Assembly (NCBI GenBank): GCA_907163375.1
Contig: CAJQUW010006801.1
Location: 1 to 64,000 of the forward strand
DNA: 64,000 nucleotides
Direction of reading: 5' to 3'
Source of the DNA: Prostheceraeus crozeri
Taxonomy: Eukaryota; Platyhelminthes; Polycladida; Euryleptidae
The notes beneath the pieces were generated by a model. It worked only from the letters and a program-made list of their open reading frames with translations. It was not told the origin of the DNA and did not search any database. A program made the translations under genes and the position numbers. Position 1 is the stretch's first letter, and every line of letters starts with the position of its first letter. Below are positions 51,372-64,000 of this stretch, piece after piece.

Positions 51372-54300
51372 TACATGGATTTCTGCATGGATTTCCATAG
51401 CATTTACAAATCTATGGTTATTGCCTGATATATTCCGTGTATTATGTACATAACAAACGGAAACCATCAGATATCACACTCCGAATTACAGGTAAAACTA
51501 TGCGTGATGATAGATATCATACGATATTTTCAAGCATTGTCCTATAACAAACTCCGGCCTGCGTTATCGTTTTATCGTATAAATATCGCTTGATATCCTA
51601 TACTTTGCACATGGAAAGTTTTTCATCCTCTAAAGCAGTAAATTCTACATGGAAATCTCATGGAATACCATTAGTAAAACGTAATTTCCTTAAGCAGCAT
51701 TTTGATGGAATTTTTAGTTGATTATGATTATGTTGTAAGCCTTGCTGCTGATAGTTGAATAAAATATTTGATGGAATTACTATTTGATGGAGCAGCAATA
51801 TTCTTTTCTACCATATTCATGGCAAATTCAGCCATCAGGGAATTCAACAATTGCAAAAAAGAATTCGAGAGCATATTACAGGAAAACCAGCATCAGAAAT
51901 TTCTATGTATATCCATCCACCTAATGACAAAAACTAAACACACAAGAATAGCAGACTCACTCATCATAAAATCACGCCAAAATCTCATGAACAATCAAAC
52001 ATCATCCGAACTTTTACATTTATTTTAGTTGGTGACCAATTCTATTCCTATGTTTGCTGACAGATATTTCTCTGTCAATGCGTGGCTTATTCTATTTCTA
52101 TGCCCGCTGACGATTTGAATTTGTACTCTTGTCTTGCGACTGTCCGGATCTCTTTTTTAAATGTGTTCATCGATTTCATGTCCAAATTTGTATATAACCC
52201 TGTCCGTTTGTTGTATTATCGCCACTGATGATGGATACCACGGTATTTGAAACCGGTATGGTAATAAATCTCAACCATGCAAAATCTTTACGGCTTCTAG
52301 CTTGTAACAACTTCTTTTTAATCAGTCAAATGATATGATTCCTAGATTTTAAACATCTTCATATGTAAGACAAGCGCACCTGAATACCAAGTTGAGATCT
52401 GGAAGTGGTTAATTGAAAAGAAAATATTACTCACAAAGTTGATACGAAGAGCTGTTGCAGGGAAAGTGCCTTCAAGTTGAAACGTGACGCGCTAACTGAA
52501 TCAAATCATTGCATAAACATAATGATATAGGTACTCTATTAATAGAATAAGGCAACATCAAGGCTTTTTGATGCAGTTCACTGGCGTGGAAACTTGAAAA
52601 AAACGAAAGCACCAACGGATATAGACAATGGGTGACGTCTAAACTGGTGACGTAGCAGGATTGTCAAGGATGTAACGATTTCAATAGATCGTTAACGGAG
52701 TGTTGGATTCCATCTTTCATGAAACATCATATTCCATGACGTCAATGAGCCTGTGCATAGCGTGGATTTAGATGATTTGTCAGAGCAAAGTCAAAGGCAC
52801 ATTTCGAGAAGCAGAGCGTCGACCAGAAATCTAAGCAAAATATATTCTAACCCCCCACACATTGAAATAATCTTAAAAGAAATCTGGCATCGAAAGAATG
52901 TAGGGAACAGGCTGCAGAATTTGACAGCCAATGAGAAATATAACTGCATCTCCAAAAAATCTTCCGTAAAAGCGAAAGTGTAAGCTCAGTAAGTGAGGAC
53001 TTCGATAAATTTGTGGAGAACACCTTTGTCGGCATGAAACTTCTCGCCATGAGAATATTCTTCAGAGTTGTCTTCAACAACTTTCCAAATGTGCATCGTG
53101 AGTCAGTTCAACGTAGCAAAGTGCGTCAAGGTAACAAAATTAAAAAAAAACAAAACAAGCTAATGACTAGTTAATTTTCAATAGGTACAAAATATGATTT
53201 AAAAGAAAATTTTTATATCCTAAAATGTCTAAAAATTTTAAAAAAATGCTTACTAGAAGGACAAACAACGCTTCTCCTCTCCTCATGTGTAATGAATTGG
53301 CGAGTAAGTCGTTCTGTTCAAAATTATGTTTATCACTTATATATTGAAAAGATCCTATTTAACCGTCTGCCCATTCAGATGATAAGAGGACAGGTCTGTT
53401 TCCAATCAAAATACCAGATCTAGCTAACACAGAGGGATTACGCTATCTACAATCTAACAGGTGTGTAAGAGAATTAATGTTAGTTCCTTAAGCTAAAACG
53501 TGAAATAAAATTCTACAAAATATGTATACAAATTATTTGACTATTTTTAATGAGGTCATCAACTGGAACTTGGTCAGGACGATCGCGTTTCGACCGCTTC
53601 ATCCTGGACGCTCAAACCCGACCAAGCGCGGTCCTGTAGGCTACATTTAAGATGCACAGCCTCAAAAGTTATATTTATAATAGGGAAAGATAAAAAAATA
53701 GAGTCACTATTGATTGAAATGTACCTCAGGCATTTGAAAAAAGGACAGAGTCCAGCCAGTCAGCCAGGACAGCCGGGATGAGCAACCATTGGAGCATTTT
53801 TTTTTCACTTGTTTGATCCATCTGTTAAGAACTTTACTTCGATTATTTGTATTATTGTATTGTCACATGCCTCACGATTTTTATTATTGAGGTAATCGTC
53901 AAATAAACGTTATATTATTATTATTATAAACACAGAATTAAATATTTTGTTTATCTGCTTCGGTTTGCTAGAAGTGTGATTAATACGAAATCGCCGGCAC
54001 ATCGAGGACCTTATTAAGTGGGCAAAAAGGAATTCCTAATACCTTACAGAGTTAGGAAAAAAGTCGTGTGTCGCTTTCAGATTACCGTGAATTGCATCAA
54101 AGTGCTTCGACTGCCAAAATTCCTTCAGATTCGAAGAATTCAGATCATTGCGCACAAGTTTTCTCCATATTGTTGGCCCTTCCGATCATTATTAAAGAAG
54201 GTAGCAGGCGCACGAAAATTAGTTCACTTGATGATTTCACATCCTCTCGGCATTTCTCACTGTATAGTGCATACACTGAATCGAATGTTAGCCAAGATAG

Positions 54301-57300
54301 CGATGTGTGTTTTGGTGTGTGCGAAGTGATATCACAGCACGCACGCATCTCTCAGTGGCTCTGGTGTCCTCTGCTGACAGCTTATTGTTTGCCATTTCCA
54401 ATAGCAAGCGATACACGAATTATCCATTCACGAAGGATCAAGTTGTCTAATTATGTGATGTGCTATTTCAATATTAAGGTTAGATATAGCCGAAGACACA
54501 CGCAGATGAAGCTACTTCTGACCATAACTTGTGCCATAACTTCTACCATAACTTGTGCACTGGATGCGGTTTTCGATCTTCAGGGTCTTCTCAGAGCGAT
54601 CCTACCCGGTTCCCGAAAGTACGAGCATAATGGTCTGGACATTTGATTTGATCAATAATTTTGTCTTCAGCATTGTTCTGATAAAATAACACGGGGAATT
54701 CCTATTTCTTGTTTGTGCATTCACATTTAGATTTGCTATTATATCACTTTATATCGAGGCTGCTTCATACATATGATAAAACGACTTTCATGCGACTTTG
54801 TACTGTGTAGGCCACCACAATATCATTTCAAAAATATCAAGATGTCATCATATCAATTTTAGTTACCGACAACTGAACGCTTTATGGGGTAGGTTGATGA
54901 CAGGAGCGTCAAAGATGTTGGGAACGAAGCTGGAGAATATCATCATTTCTATTCTATCAAATTAGTCGGTGCAGCGTTTGCCCTATAGAAAAGTACCATT
55001 AAGTCTGACGTGATAGCTCTTCCTGAAAGCTACAAACGGTACTTGTTTATGTGATAGGTATACCATAGCATTCTTCAAATTCCCGAAGGAGAAATAGCAA
55101 TCTGCCCGAGCGTAGCGAGGGCAGATTCTATTTTTCCTGAATGAATTTGAGCAAGAATGCTATGGTATACCTGTTATATATCATGATCCGATATCTGGAC
55201 TATTTCTACGAGGAAAGTTCTCAGGGAAAGTTCTACGGGAAGGGATGGTTCTTTGATTATATTTCATGGTATATTTGATAGATGTCTATTCGGATCATGA
55301 TATATAGATAGTGAAATCCAGAAAAATGCAAACTTTTGCAATATTTTGTCCCTCCCTGGATTCCGCTAAGTTATTGATCAAACAGTCGACTGTAAAACAT
55401 CATTTTGTGGGGGAATTGTTTGATCCATCTGGCCCATGCACTATTTTCTGACCGATGTTAATGAAGTTTTTCATCCTCTTAATTAAGGCTGGTACACATA
55501 ACCGACAATAGTGAACGAACAACGCTACTGAAAGCATACTACAATGTGCGGCCACACTTAGCTTTAACCGATCGATCATCGCTAGCATCGATTTTAATCG
55601 GTATTACAGCATTCACATCAAAGCAAGCAGTTATTGGCGAGGATGCCAATTGCGTATTTATGAACCTTTTGAGACTAATGAGAATACATCTGAATGTAAT
55701 TAGTCTTCGAACTTGTGAAAAGTTATTGTATGAAATTGTTCAAAGCGCAAGCCATCCCTTTCGTGAGGTGTTTCTGGTCAAACCAAGTGGTTACACAACT
55801 CGAAAATGTCTTCCTTTTCGTCGACCGCTTTCAAGAACTATGTGTTTCAGCACATCGTCTATAAATCTTTGTAAATAATCTGCATTTACTGCATCGCTTT
55901 TATTTCCCGTCGATCCGATGCCATTGTGTTGTATTTTCTTCTGATCTTTTATATATTGCAATTGTAACTGTGTAATGTGCTCACAGGATTGTCTGTTTGT
56001 GAGACAACTATAAAGAGATTCATCATCATCTTTCCATTAACGCTTTCCTCCATTTTGGGGATGTTTTTCATTCTATGAAATGTCTGTTAATGTGCCGTTG
56101 AAAATTTCATGATGAGAGTGTCATCATTAAATCATTATTTATCGGTGTTATCATTTTAATAGCCCTACACAGTTAAGATTTCAAAACATACGAGTGTGAG
56201 AAACCCGAAGGTACATATATTTGATCAAAACAGTACTTCAAGGAAAACTTCTTTTTTTCTGTACACTTTATTACATAAGTATTCGTCATCCGTTACGTAC
56301 ATACACGAATCCCAAATCTGCCTGTCACCTTTTGAATTGCTGTCTAGTGTCAATAGGTGACATCGTTATAAATTGCCAATTTAAATACATCAAAATAATA
56401 TATTCTACTTATTATATATTTCGACATCTTTTGGCAGAATTGTTTTGAAAATTATAGCGAATTTTTCTGTAAGCTTGTTGAGCGTGAAATCGCAATGCTA
56501 TCATCAAATTCTGTGATATCAAAAATTCCGGATGTAGAATGCATGAAATTTCAAGTAGGCCTATAGGATTGCGCTTTTCATTGTGTTATCATAACAAAAT
56601 TGAAAGCATCAGTGCATGTAGACAATGGACGACTGTTGACATAGCAGGACTGTCAAGGATAGGGTGTGTCCGAGGTACAATCCACCTCGTGAAGTTCAAA
56701 AAGCGTTCATACTTACATTATACTTAGACCAGCTTTAAGACAGACTGTCGGATTCCATCTTTCATGAAGCATAGCTTGTGTCAATGGTTGATCAGTTTCA
56801 TCATGATGGAAAAACACGAAGGAAGGAAGGATGGAGTGGCCATTAAGATCACCAGATCTTAATCCTATCGAACGTGATCGAACGTGCATTCTGCGAAGAG
56901 GAAGGTATCCAATGAAGGTGGTATTGAATGTTTGAAAGACTTACAATCCAACGCAGTCGGAGAGTAGATTATCATTTTCGGAGACTATCATTTTGATAGG
57001 ACTCCGACTCCGGGTGACAAGTATATCAACTTAGTTCCGGTAACCTACATCATAGATCATTATAGGCTTTCCTGAGCCTGATTTTAGTGATCATTGCTGT
57101 ATCAAATCAATCATTTTTATGAAAGTTAAGCAGCTTTCCACATCACTTGTTGGTGTGTGATCACACGGATTTTCTCCAGTCTCTACTAGGCAGGAAAATC
57201 TCCACTCTTCTCCAAGAAGTATGAGTACACTTTCGATTTTAATATGCGCTATGGAGGAGCCATCACACACGATTGACGGTAGGGTAAGAGGTAATGTTTT

Positions 57301-60300
57301 CAAGCAAACTGCCCAAGTGGCAGTAAAAAATGTTTTCGGCCCCAACATGGGAAGATACCGTTTTGCCCAATGGTCCCGTGGGCTAACAGAATGGGAGCAG
57401 GTGCCGGCCAACATCAGGAAACGGCCGTTTTTGACCACTCCTCAGAGCGCAAATGATGACTTGATAATAAATAATGCTTGCAAATATTTATGCCTCCATG
57501 AATCAGAAATATCATTCCCTCGCTATTAACATTTGATAATCCTGTTGAAAATATCACTGCTTATCAATAGATTAATTGTCTTTCTTGACTTATACAAGAT
57601 AAACATTTATTGAAGTATGGTAGGAGCGAGCCACAGAGTTAGTATATTAGGTAGAGTGGGAACTCGGCATTTACTAAAATCCCCAATCTGTATACACTTT
57701 CGATTTCATTAAATGAACTCAAGGTGAATACATTTGGATATTGCTACCAAATGTGAGATATGTACGTTTTTGCAGTTTTGCAGAAATTACAACGGAATTG
57801 AGTGATCATGATTGTAATGCAGAAAAAATGATGTTGTTTCACAGATTCTTATGACAGCCTTGGAGGTTTAATGTTTGTTAAATTAGCAATTCGATGGGTT
57901 CCTATTACTTTCATGCTGAACCTCAAGAGTATTTTCTAAAGAGTGAGCATTTCACAGGCAACCTGCCATTGTTAGGGTAAAACAATATATCAAAGACAAT
58001 GATTTCAGTTGATTTTCAAAGATGTAAGGGTCCACATCTCACTTATCAGATTCAAGAAATGATACAAAAAATTAACATGAAATCATACTAATGAAAATAT
58101 AATCAAAAACTTCAAAAATTCAGCCAAAAAGCACAACAAGACCTCGACTTTTTCTTGAAGACTTATTATAATACCGTTCATGAAATTCCCTTGACAATCA
58201 GATTAATTTCCGCTTAGTTAGGATGCTTATTAGCGAATATTCATTCCTTTTGATATCCAACTTGTTTCATGCTACTTATAAAGTGGCTGCATGTCGGTAG
58301 TATATAAATTTGCAAAATTTTGACTTTTTAAAAAGTGCTCAAATAATTTTTTGGACCGCAAGAACGTAATCTCCACAACAAATGAATCCTTCGATAAAAA
58401 AAATTCACTGTGTACAGATACTTTTTGAGTCGACACTACTACACGTATATAGTGATGCAAATGGAACATTTTCCAATTTTTTCAAAATTTTCTGGAAAAT
58501 TTTCCATTGGAAAATTTTAAAATTTATTTTTCGGTGATTGACGTTTTTCCTTTGTTTTGGAGACTTATTATAGTCGTTTGAAAAGAATATGTAATATTCA
58601 AAGTCCGAAAACTTCTCTATCATCCCTGTATGCCAACTTTAATGGAGCCAAATGCGCTTTTTCCATGTCTATTTCAGATTTTCCAAATGAATTTCAGACA
58701 TAAGATATGGATTTTAGATTTCTCTAGCTGAATTTCAGATATCTGTCACAAGCTCAACTTTGAAAAGATCTTAAATTCAACTGGAGATCTCCAATTCATT
58801 TGGGCAGATCTGAAATCGATTTGAAACTATCTGAACCTCCTGAACCAGATATGGAGGATGTGTATCCTCAACGAAGATATCGGACAATGCGCCAGAAGTT
58901 TGAAGCTATCATAGATATTCTTTTACTCATCACAGATATCATTAGTTTCCAAATATCTCACGAGTTTAGTCTTTATATCTTCCAATATGGTCACTCATGA
59001 ATGCTGCGTTGACTGTGTGCTCATACTTCATCACATGTTCATCAACATAAGGGGAATTTGAATTACTATGATCAATGCTGCATAATAAAGCTTAAACCTT
59101 CAAGCTGACAATTAGCAGACTCCAAAATGAAGTACATTATTTTTGCTCCAGATCTTTCACATTGCATGAAATTATACCCCTATTGTAAAGCAAGATTCAC
59201 GTTATCCCAAACGGTGTCTGTGTGATAATCAAAGATGGCAAAGGAATGTTAAAAAATCCGCGGACGGAAATCGTATTGCTACGATCGCTTTAATCGAAAA
59301 AATGATGAAATCAAGATCGAGTTTTGGACCCAATTTATTGGTACGCATCTGCCTTGGCAGTGGAAGCGCTCAAATTATAGGGCCTGTCAAAAAAATCAAA
59401 ACTTTCAGAATTTTCCATAATTTTCCAATTTTTTCCATAATTTTCCATGGAAAGTTTTCATCACTACACGTATATACTTACTCTATGGTACTAGCTTTTG
59501 ATATTAAAAGGTGACAAATTTTACTTGGTTCCCATTGTATCTATCTGGCAGTTTTGTATTGCTACCGCTGACATGTTTGGCTGGTTCCACACTGTTTTGT
59601 TGTTGATGACGATCCTTTTCTGTTGCATACTGTTTTTGTTGACGAGTATCGTTGTTTTTATGTGTTGCTATTCATTGTCAAAAGTCTGGAGTTTCTGGTG
59701 ATTTTCATCTTGACATTCTAAGTAAACGATTTAATTTTCATCTCACAGTTGAAGGTGGGTTATCGAAACTTGACCGAACGTTGCCACTTGCTCCGTAAAT
59801 TATGCAGCGTGTATTATCTTTACCACTATTTTCATTGAATTTTTGAACGAATTACCAGACACAAAAGTTTTGGATGGTTTGCGGAAATTACGGAATTCAT
59901 TCAAAATTGTAGTGCTTTGCCATAAGAGTGAAATATTCATGCTTTATATGCATCAACTAGAACAGCCCAGTGAAAAAGCCGAAGTCGGCCAGACTTTGGC
60001 ACCGAATTCCTGCCGAATTTGGCAGTGGGAAAGTGAGCGGAAGTCGAGCCGAAGTTGGCATGCCTACTTCCGGCCAAAAAAAATTCCGCCAACATACTAC
60101 TTGATTCTGTTTCATCAAGTAGTATGTAGACGGTTATCATTATTATATTTCGGGATATAAAAAGACCTTTTTTAACACGATTTAAATATTATATTATAAT
60201 GCCTACAAATCAGGATACTCATCATGCGGTAATTCTGACAAGAAGCGACTGTTTATGCGCCAGCTTGGCATGCCAACTTTTGCCAACATAATAAAAATCT

Positions 60301-63300
60301 ATGCACTGATAAAAGATCAATCACAAACTGTCTAGATTCAACTGTCAACATGATTTACTTCGTTGTATCATGATTTCTTTACTCAAAAGTATTGGATTTC
60401 GAAATAAAAAAATCATGCCGACTCATGCCAACCGGCGGAAGACTTCGGCTTTCACACTGGGAGATGCTTCTAATTGATGAAGGCTTGGTTGATGTTTCAT
60501 ATTACTTGCCATTTAAACGTTGACTCTTCTTAAAACAGCAAGGGTTGTCAGTATGTTTCTGTAATTTGGCAAACATGTGTAGGTCTAATTCTGTACCTTC
60601 GTGTCAAAGTGAGCTAAGCGACATTTTTCGATAATTCAACTAATACTCGTACTATCGTCGGATACAACAGCATCCTAGTATTCTTTGGGGAAATTGGCAA
60701 CAATGAATCCTTTTTTCATTCATCGTAATACAGTTGTGTCATTTCAACCTAAGTGCATAACCTCCAATTTCTGTTTGCGTCAAAACAACCTATCCGACAA
60801 ATGAAAAAGTTAGGCGTTCAATTTAAACAGAATATTCGACCAAAAAGTAGGTCAAAGTGAATGTAGGACATTCATTAATTGACACCTATTTCACAGATTC
60901 ACAGATTCAACTTGACAAAAACTCGATATTTTATCGCTATTTAGTGCATAATTGGTGTCTTGGTAAAGGAATATTTAGTACCTAATCAATTACACTTCAT
61001 CCATTGTTTCTCACCTCATCTGACATTCGAACTTCTTTACACATCTTCATCATATCACATGTCGTACTTGGAAACTAAATTCTCTTTGGGCATCTTCCAT
61101 CGGAAATGAACCTCTTGAATGCTTGTTTTTGAGAGTTGTTGTTGCTGTTTCGTCGCTTGTTGGAGAAGCTTTAGCTACTATCCTTCGTCAATTCCTTTAA
61201 CCTCATCAGTAAATTTCCAGAAGACCTAATTTGACTTTTTGTATATGAATATTATTTAGGTGTGATTCTGCTTGTATCTTCATGAACGGCACGGGCATGA
61301 ACGTCAGTGAGAAAAAGACGCTTTTAACATTGATTCTAGGTTCCTTTGTTAACCCTATTTGATTCAGAGGGCCTTCTCGCCCCTCGGGTTTTTTATCTCG
61401 CGACGGAGCGAATAATTGCTTGAAGGCAGTGGCGATTTCTCAGGGTAATTAAGGGAAACAGTATTTACTGTCAAATTATCATGTTAAGCCAACTTTTACC
61501 GTTTCATTCTTAATGATCCAGCAATTCGTCCTAAAAGTAAATTTTAGAAATTTAATTAATATTATAGGTAATTATTAATTATTGTACTACTATATTTTGT
61601 GCGTATTAGTAATACATCAGAAAGTGGCGAAATCTACATGGTGAAAGAAGATTCAATATTAAGAAGATAAACACACATTTGATGTGAGTTTTTACCTGGG
61701 AATGAGACTGGAGAAGGGTGGATGTATTCGAACTTTGGTGCTGGAGAAGACTACTCCGCATACCCTGGATAGCACGAAAGACCAACAAGTGGGTGCTACA
61801 GCAGGTGAAAACAGAAGAGCTACTACAAGCAGCAGTTATCATCGCAGCTCTTCGCTACTTTGGCCACGTGAATCAGATGAATGAATCACTTGAGAAAGAT
61901 GTTATGTTTGGCCGCGCTGAGGGAGAAGGACGGAGAGGCAGACCGAGATGTCGATGAGTCGCATGATTGGTGAATCAAGAGACAGAAGAAGTGTAGGAGG
62001 ATCCAACGTGACGTCGCCAAGGGTCGTACGTGACTGGATGGCATCAGATGACAGGTGAATGATTTTTATTGAAACTCAGACACTTTTTGTCTGCTTATGA
62101 TGACAAGCATTATGCATGTTCTGTACATACTACTTGTAAATGTGAAATTTATAGAAAATGATTAGTTATATTTTATAATGCATTATATAGTAACAGGTAC
62201 CGCTTAAAAGGCAAACTCGACAGAGCATGCTTTAAATTGTTTCTACGGTTATTTTCATGAAATTCTGCAGACTGTTTTAGATGTTTACAATTACGAAATT
62301 TAAAAAAATGAGTGTTTGAATTGTAAAATACTATTTGTCAACTATAGGGTCAATGCTATTAGGGGCATACTACAATGTCAACTTAGAATGAAAACTGATG
62401 CCACCATCGGATAGAACATTCCCAAAATGAATAAACCCTTTAACCTTATACCTCATACCCTTCATGTCATGCCGCATAAGTTGATGGTTTAGAAGATCTT
62501 AGGGGACATAATACCCCTAATACTTTAGCAACAAGAAGAAGCATGAGGAAAATAGGGTGAAAGGCAGCTTTGAATGAGGAGCTGCTTTGTTCTTTATCAT
62601 GCAATTGGAAGATTGACTGTAAAGAAAATCAATGAGTGTCATTGCTTTGTGACTGAATGGAAAGGTTCGATCCGAGATGTAAGTTATTGGTCTCTGAGAC
62701 CTGCAAGATCATTCTCTTTTGTCAATAGGACAGTGTTCAATAGCAAAGAAGGTTGAGTGTATTAATGAGTCATTATAAATAAGATGTTCAGCTGTTGAGG
62801 ATCAATTCAATGATGCTAATGCGCGAGTCGATTCTGCAAGTTTATTATTGACCCACCGGTTTACTATTGATTGTTAAAGATTTTTTATACAATCGTCAAG
62901 CCTGTGTGAAATTGAGAGACAATTACTCAAGATACTTTCCTATAATTTCTGGGGTTCCACAAGGAACAGTTTTGGCACCGTACATCTTCGCCGTACATTT
63001 TTTGGGGACTTCTTGCCTTTTCTGCCATCTACTGTTCAAACTAAATACGCAGACGATTTCAGTCTTATTATTCCAATATACACCAATGACCCTAAAGAAA
63101 TATCACAAACCATCAACAGTGAAATTTCATGGGTGCGTGATAAATGGCCTCACAATCAATCTGTCTAAATCGAAGGCAGTGCTGAGTCTGAAAAGGCAAG
63201 CAGACATATCGGCAGATGAGATAAATGTTGAGATTGTGGATTCATTAACATTGCTTGGGTTGACGATTCAGAATGATTTAACATGGAATCTACATATAGA

Positions 63301-64000
63301 GAAACTTTCAAAGTTAGCCAACCAAAGATTTTATGCTCTACGCAAATTATGGCCTCACCTATCAAGCGAAGAATTACATCAACTGTATAACTGTTAGATT
63401 CGATCAGTCTTAGAATATGCTTGCCCAGTTTTCGTCGGATTGAATAAAAAGTTATCCACCATTCTTGTGAAAATAGACAAACGTGCTCACAGAATTATAT
63501 ATAGAAATGAAGAAAGAAAATGTCAATGTCGTACAGAAGAAATAACATTCAGAAGATACGAGAACAGCAAAAAAATGATTAAATTTGCAGAAGAAGACGG
63601 CTCACACATTTTACATGACATTTTGCCTTTACGTCACAGACACTCCGGTACTTTGTCGATCCCATATTGTAGAAGTGAAAAAGCCCGTAATTCATTTGTA
63701 CCATTTACGTCTTTATTGTTAAATAACATAATCAGATAAACTGTTTGACATTATTGTTGTATTATCAGCTTTGTGTAAACTTGAACTTGTATGTTTATAT
63801 TACTTTATGATTCATATTTCAATCAATAAACGCTAACTTGACTTGACTTTAAGTTGCGTGAGGATACTTCTCCTGATATAAGAAAACTTGCGGTATTATG
63901 CAAATCAAGCCGAACACAGAATCAGGGACAGAATTCAGAAAACGCTACATTATACATGTATTCGACATCTGGACTTGTTGTAGGTGGTACGATAACAATA

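Overview
The window looks like nuclear DNA of an invertebrate metazoan, probably marine. Coding blocks are separated by long AT-rich stretches, exon candidates have GT-AG splice sites, and the repeat content is broad: Polintons, Penelope-like elements, several LINE groups, hAT, PIF/Harbinger, Tc1/mariner and hairpin MITEs. There is no prokaryotic signature. The species cannot be named from the sequence. The frequent word TAGGCCTA(C) would suit an echinoderm, hemichordate or similar genome, but that is only an impression.

Bases 1 to 26708 are mostly two Polinton/Maverick (adintovirus-like) elements, both fossils with broken genes. Element A enters from the left edge and ends near 9029. It carries, all on the minus strand, a B-family DNA polymerase split by an intein, a packaging ATPase, a penton-like minor capsid gene and small conserved ORFs. 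The intein endonuclease segment is tandemly repeated at least four times (1-2395). Element B (9678-26708, 17,031 bp) has both ends in the window: terminal inverted repeats of about 350 bp and a perfect 6-bp target duplication TACATG. From left to right it holds an adenain-like protease, a phospholipase A2-like/integrase ORF, a small membrane-active-type protein, the major capsid gene, a small ORF, a fiber-like coiled-coil gene, an unknown plus-strand gene, a plus-strand PolB with zinc fingers and an HNH-like knuckle, then ATPase, penton and two small ORFs on the minus strand. The ATPase-to-end block is nearly the same in A and B, but the two polymerases are unrelated in type and orientation. 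GC-rich double-hairpin palindromes are scattered through both elements, and several sit in frame inside genes.

From 26741 to 28634 three candidate exons of one host gene follow element B with compatible splice phases, so B probably lies in an intron. A 30-bp minisatellite (29134-29338) and a small hAT element (30178-30939) follow.

Bases 31083-35237 (minus strand) hold the most striking host gene: one uninterrupted 1384-codon frame encoding about 18 ubiquitin-fold domains. The first nine or ten are close to ubiquitin, mostly arranged as an alternating two-domain repeat with changed C-terminal tails. The last eight are strongly diverged.

From 35.5 to 64 kb I find almost only repeats. These include LINE 3' pieces, a Penelope-like cluster nested inside a small DNA transposon (37351-41312) whose sister copy lies inverted at 57650-58441, a decayed Harbinger (42309-43896), two more Penelope-like 3' ends, Tc1/mariner relics, a 1-kb hAT MITE (58450-59466), several hairpin MITEs and two weak exon candidates. 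Long intervening stretches hold nothing I can identify.
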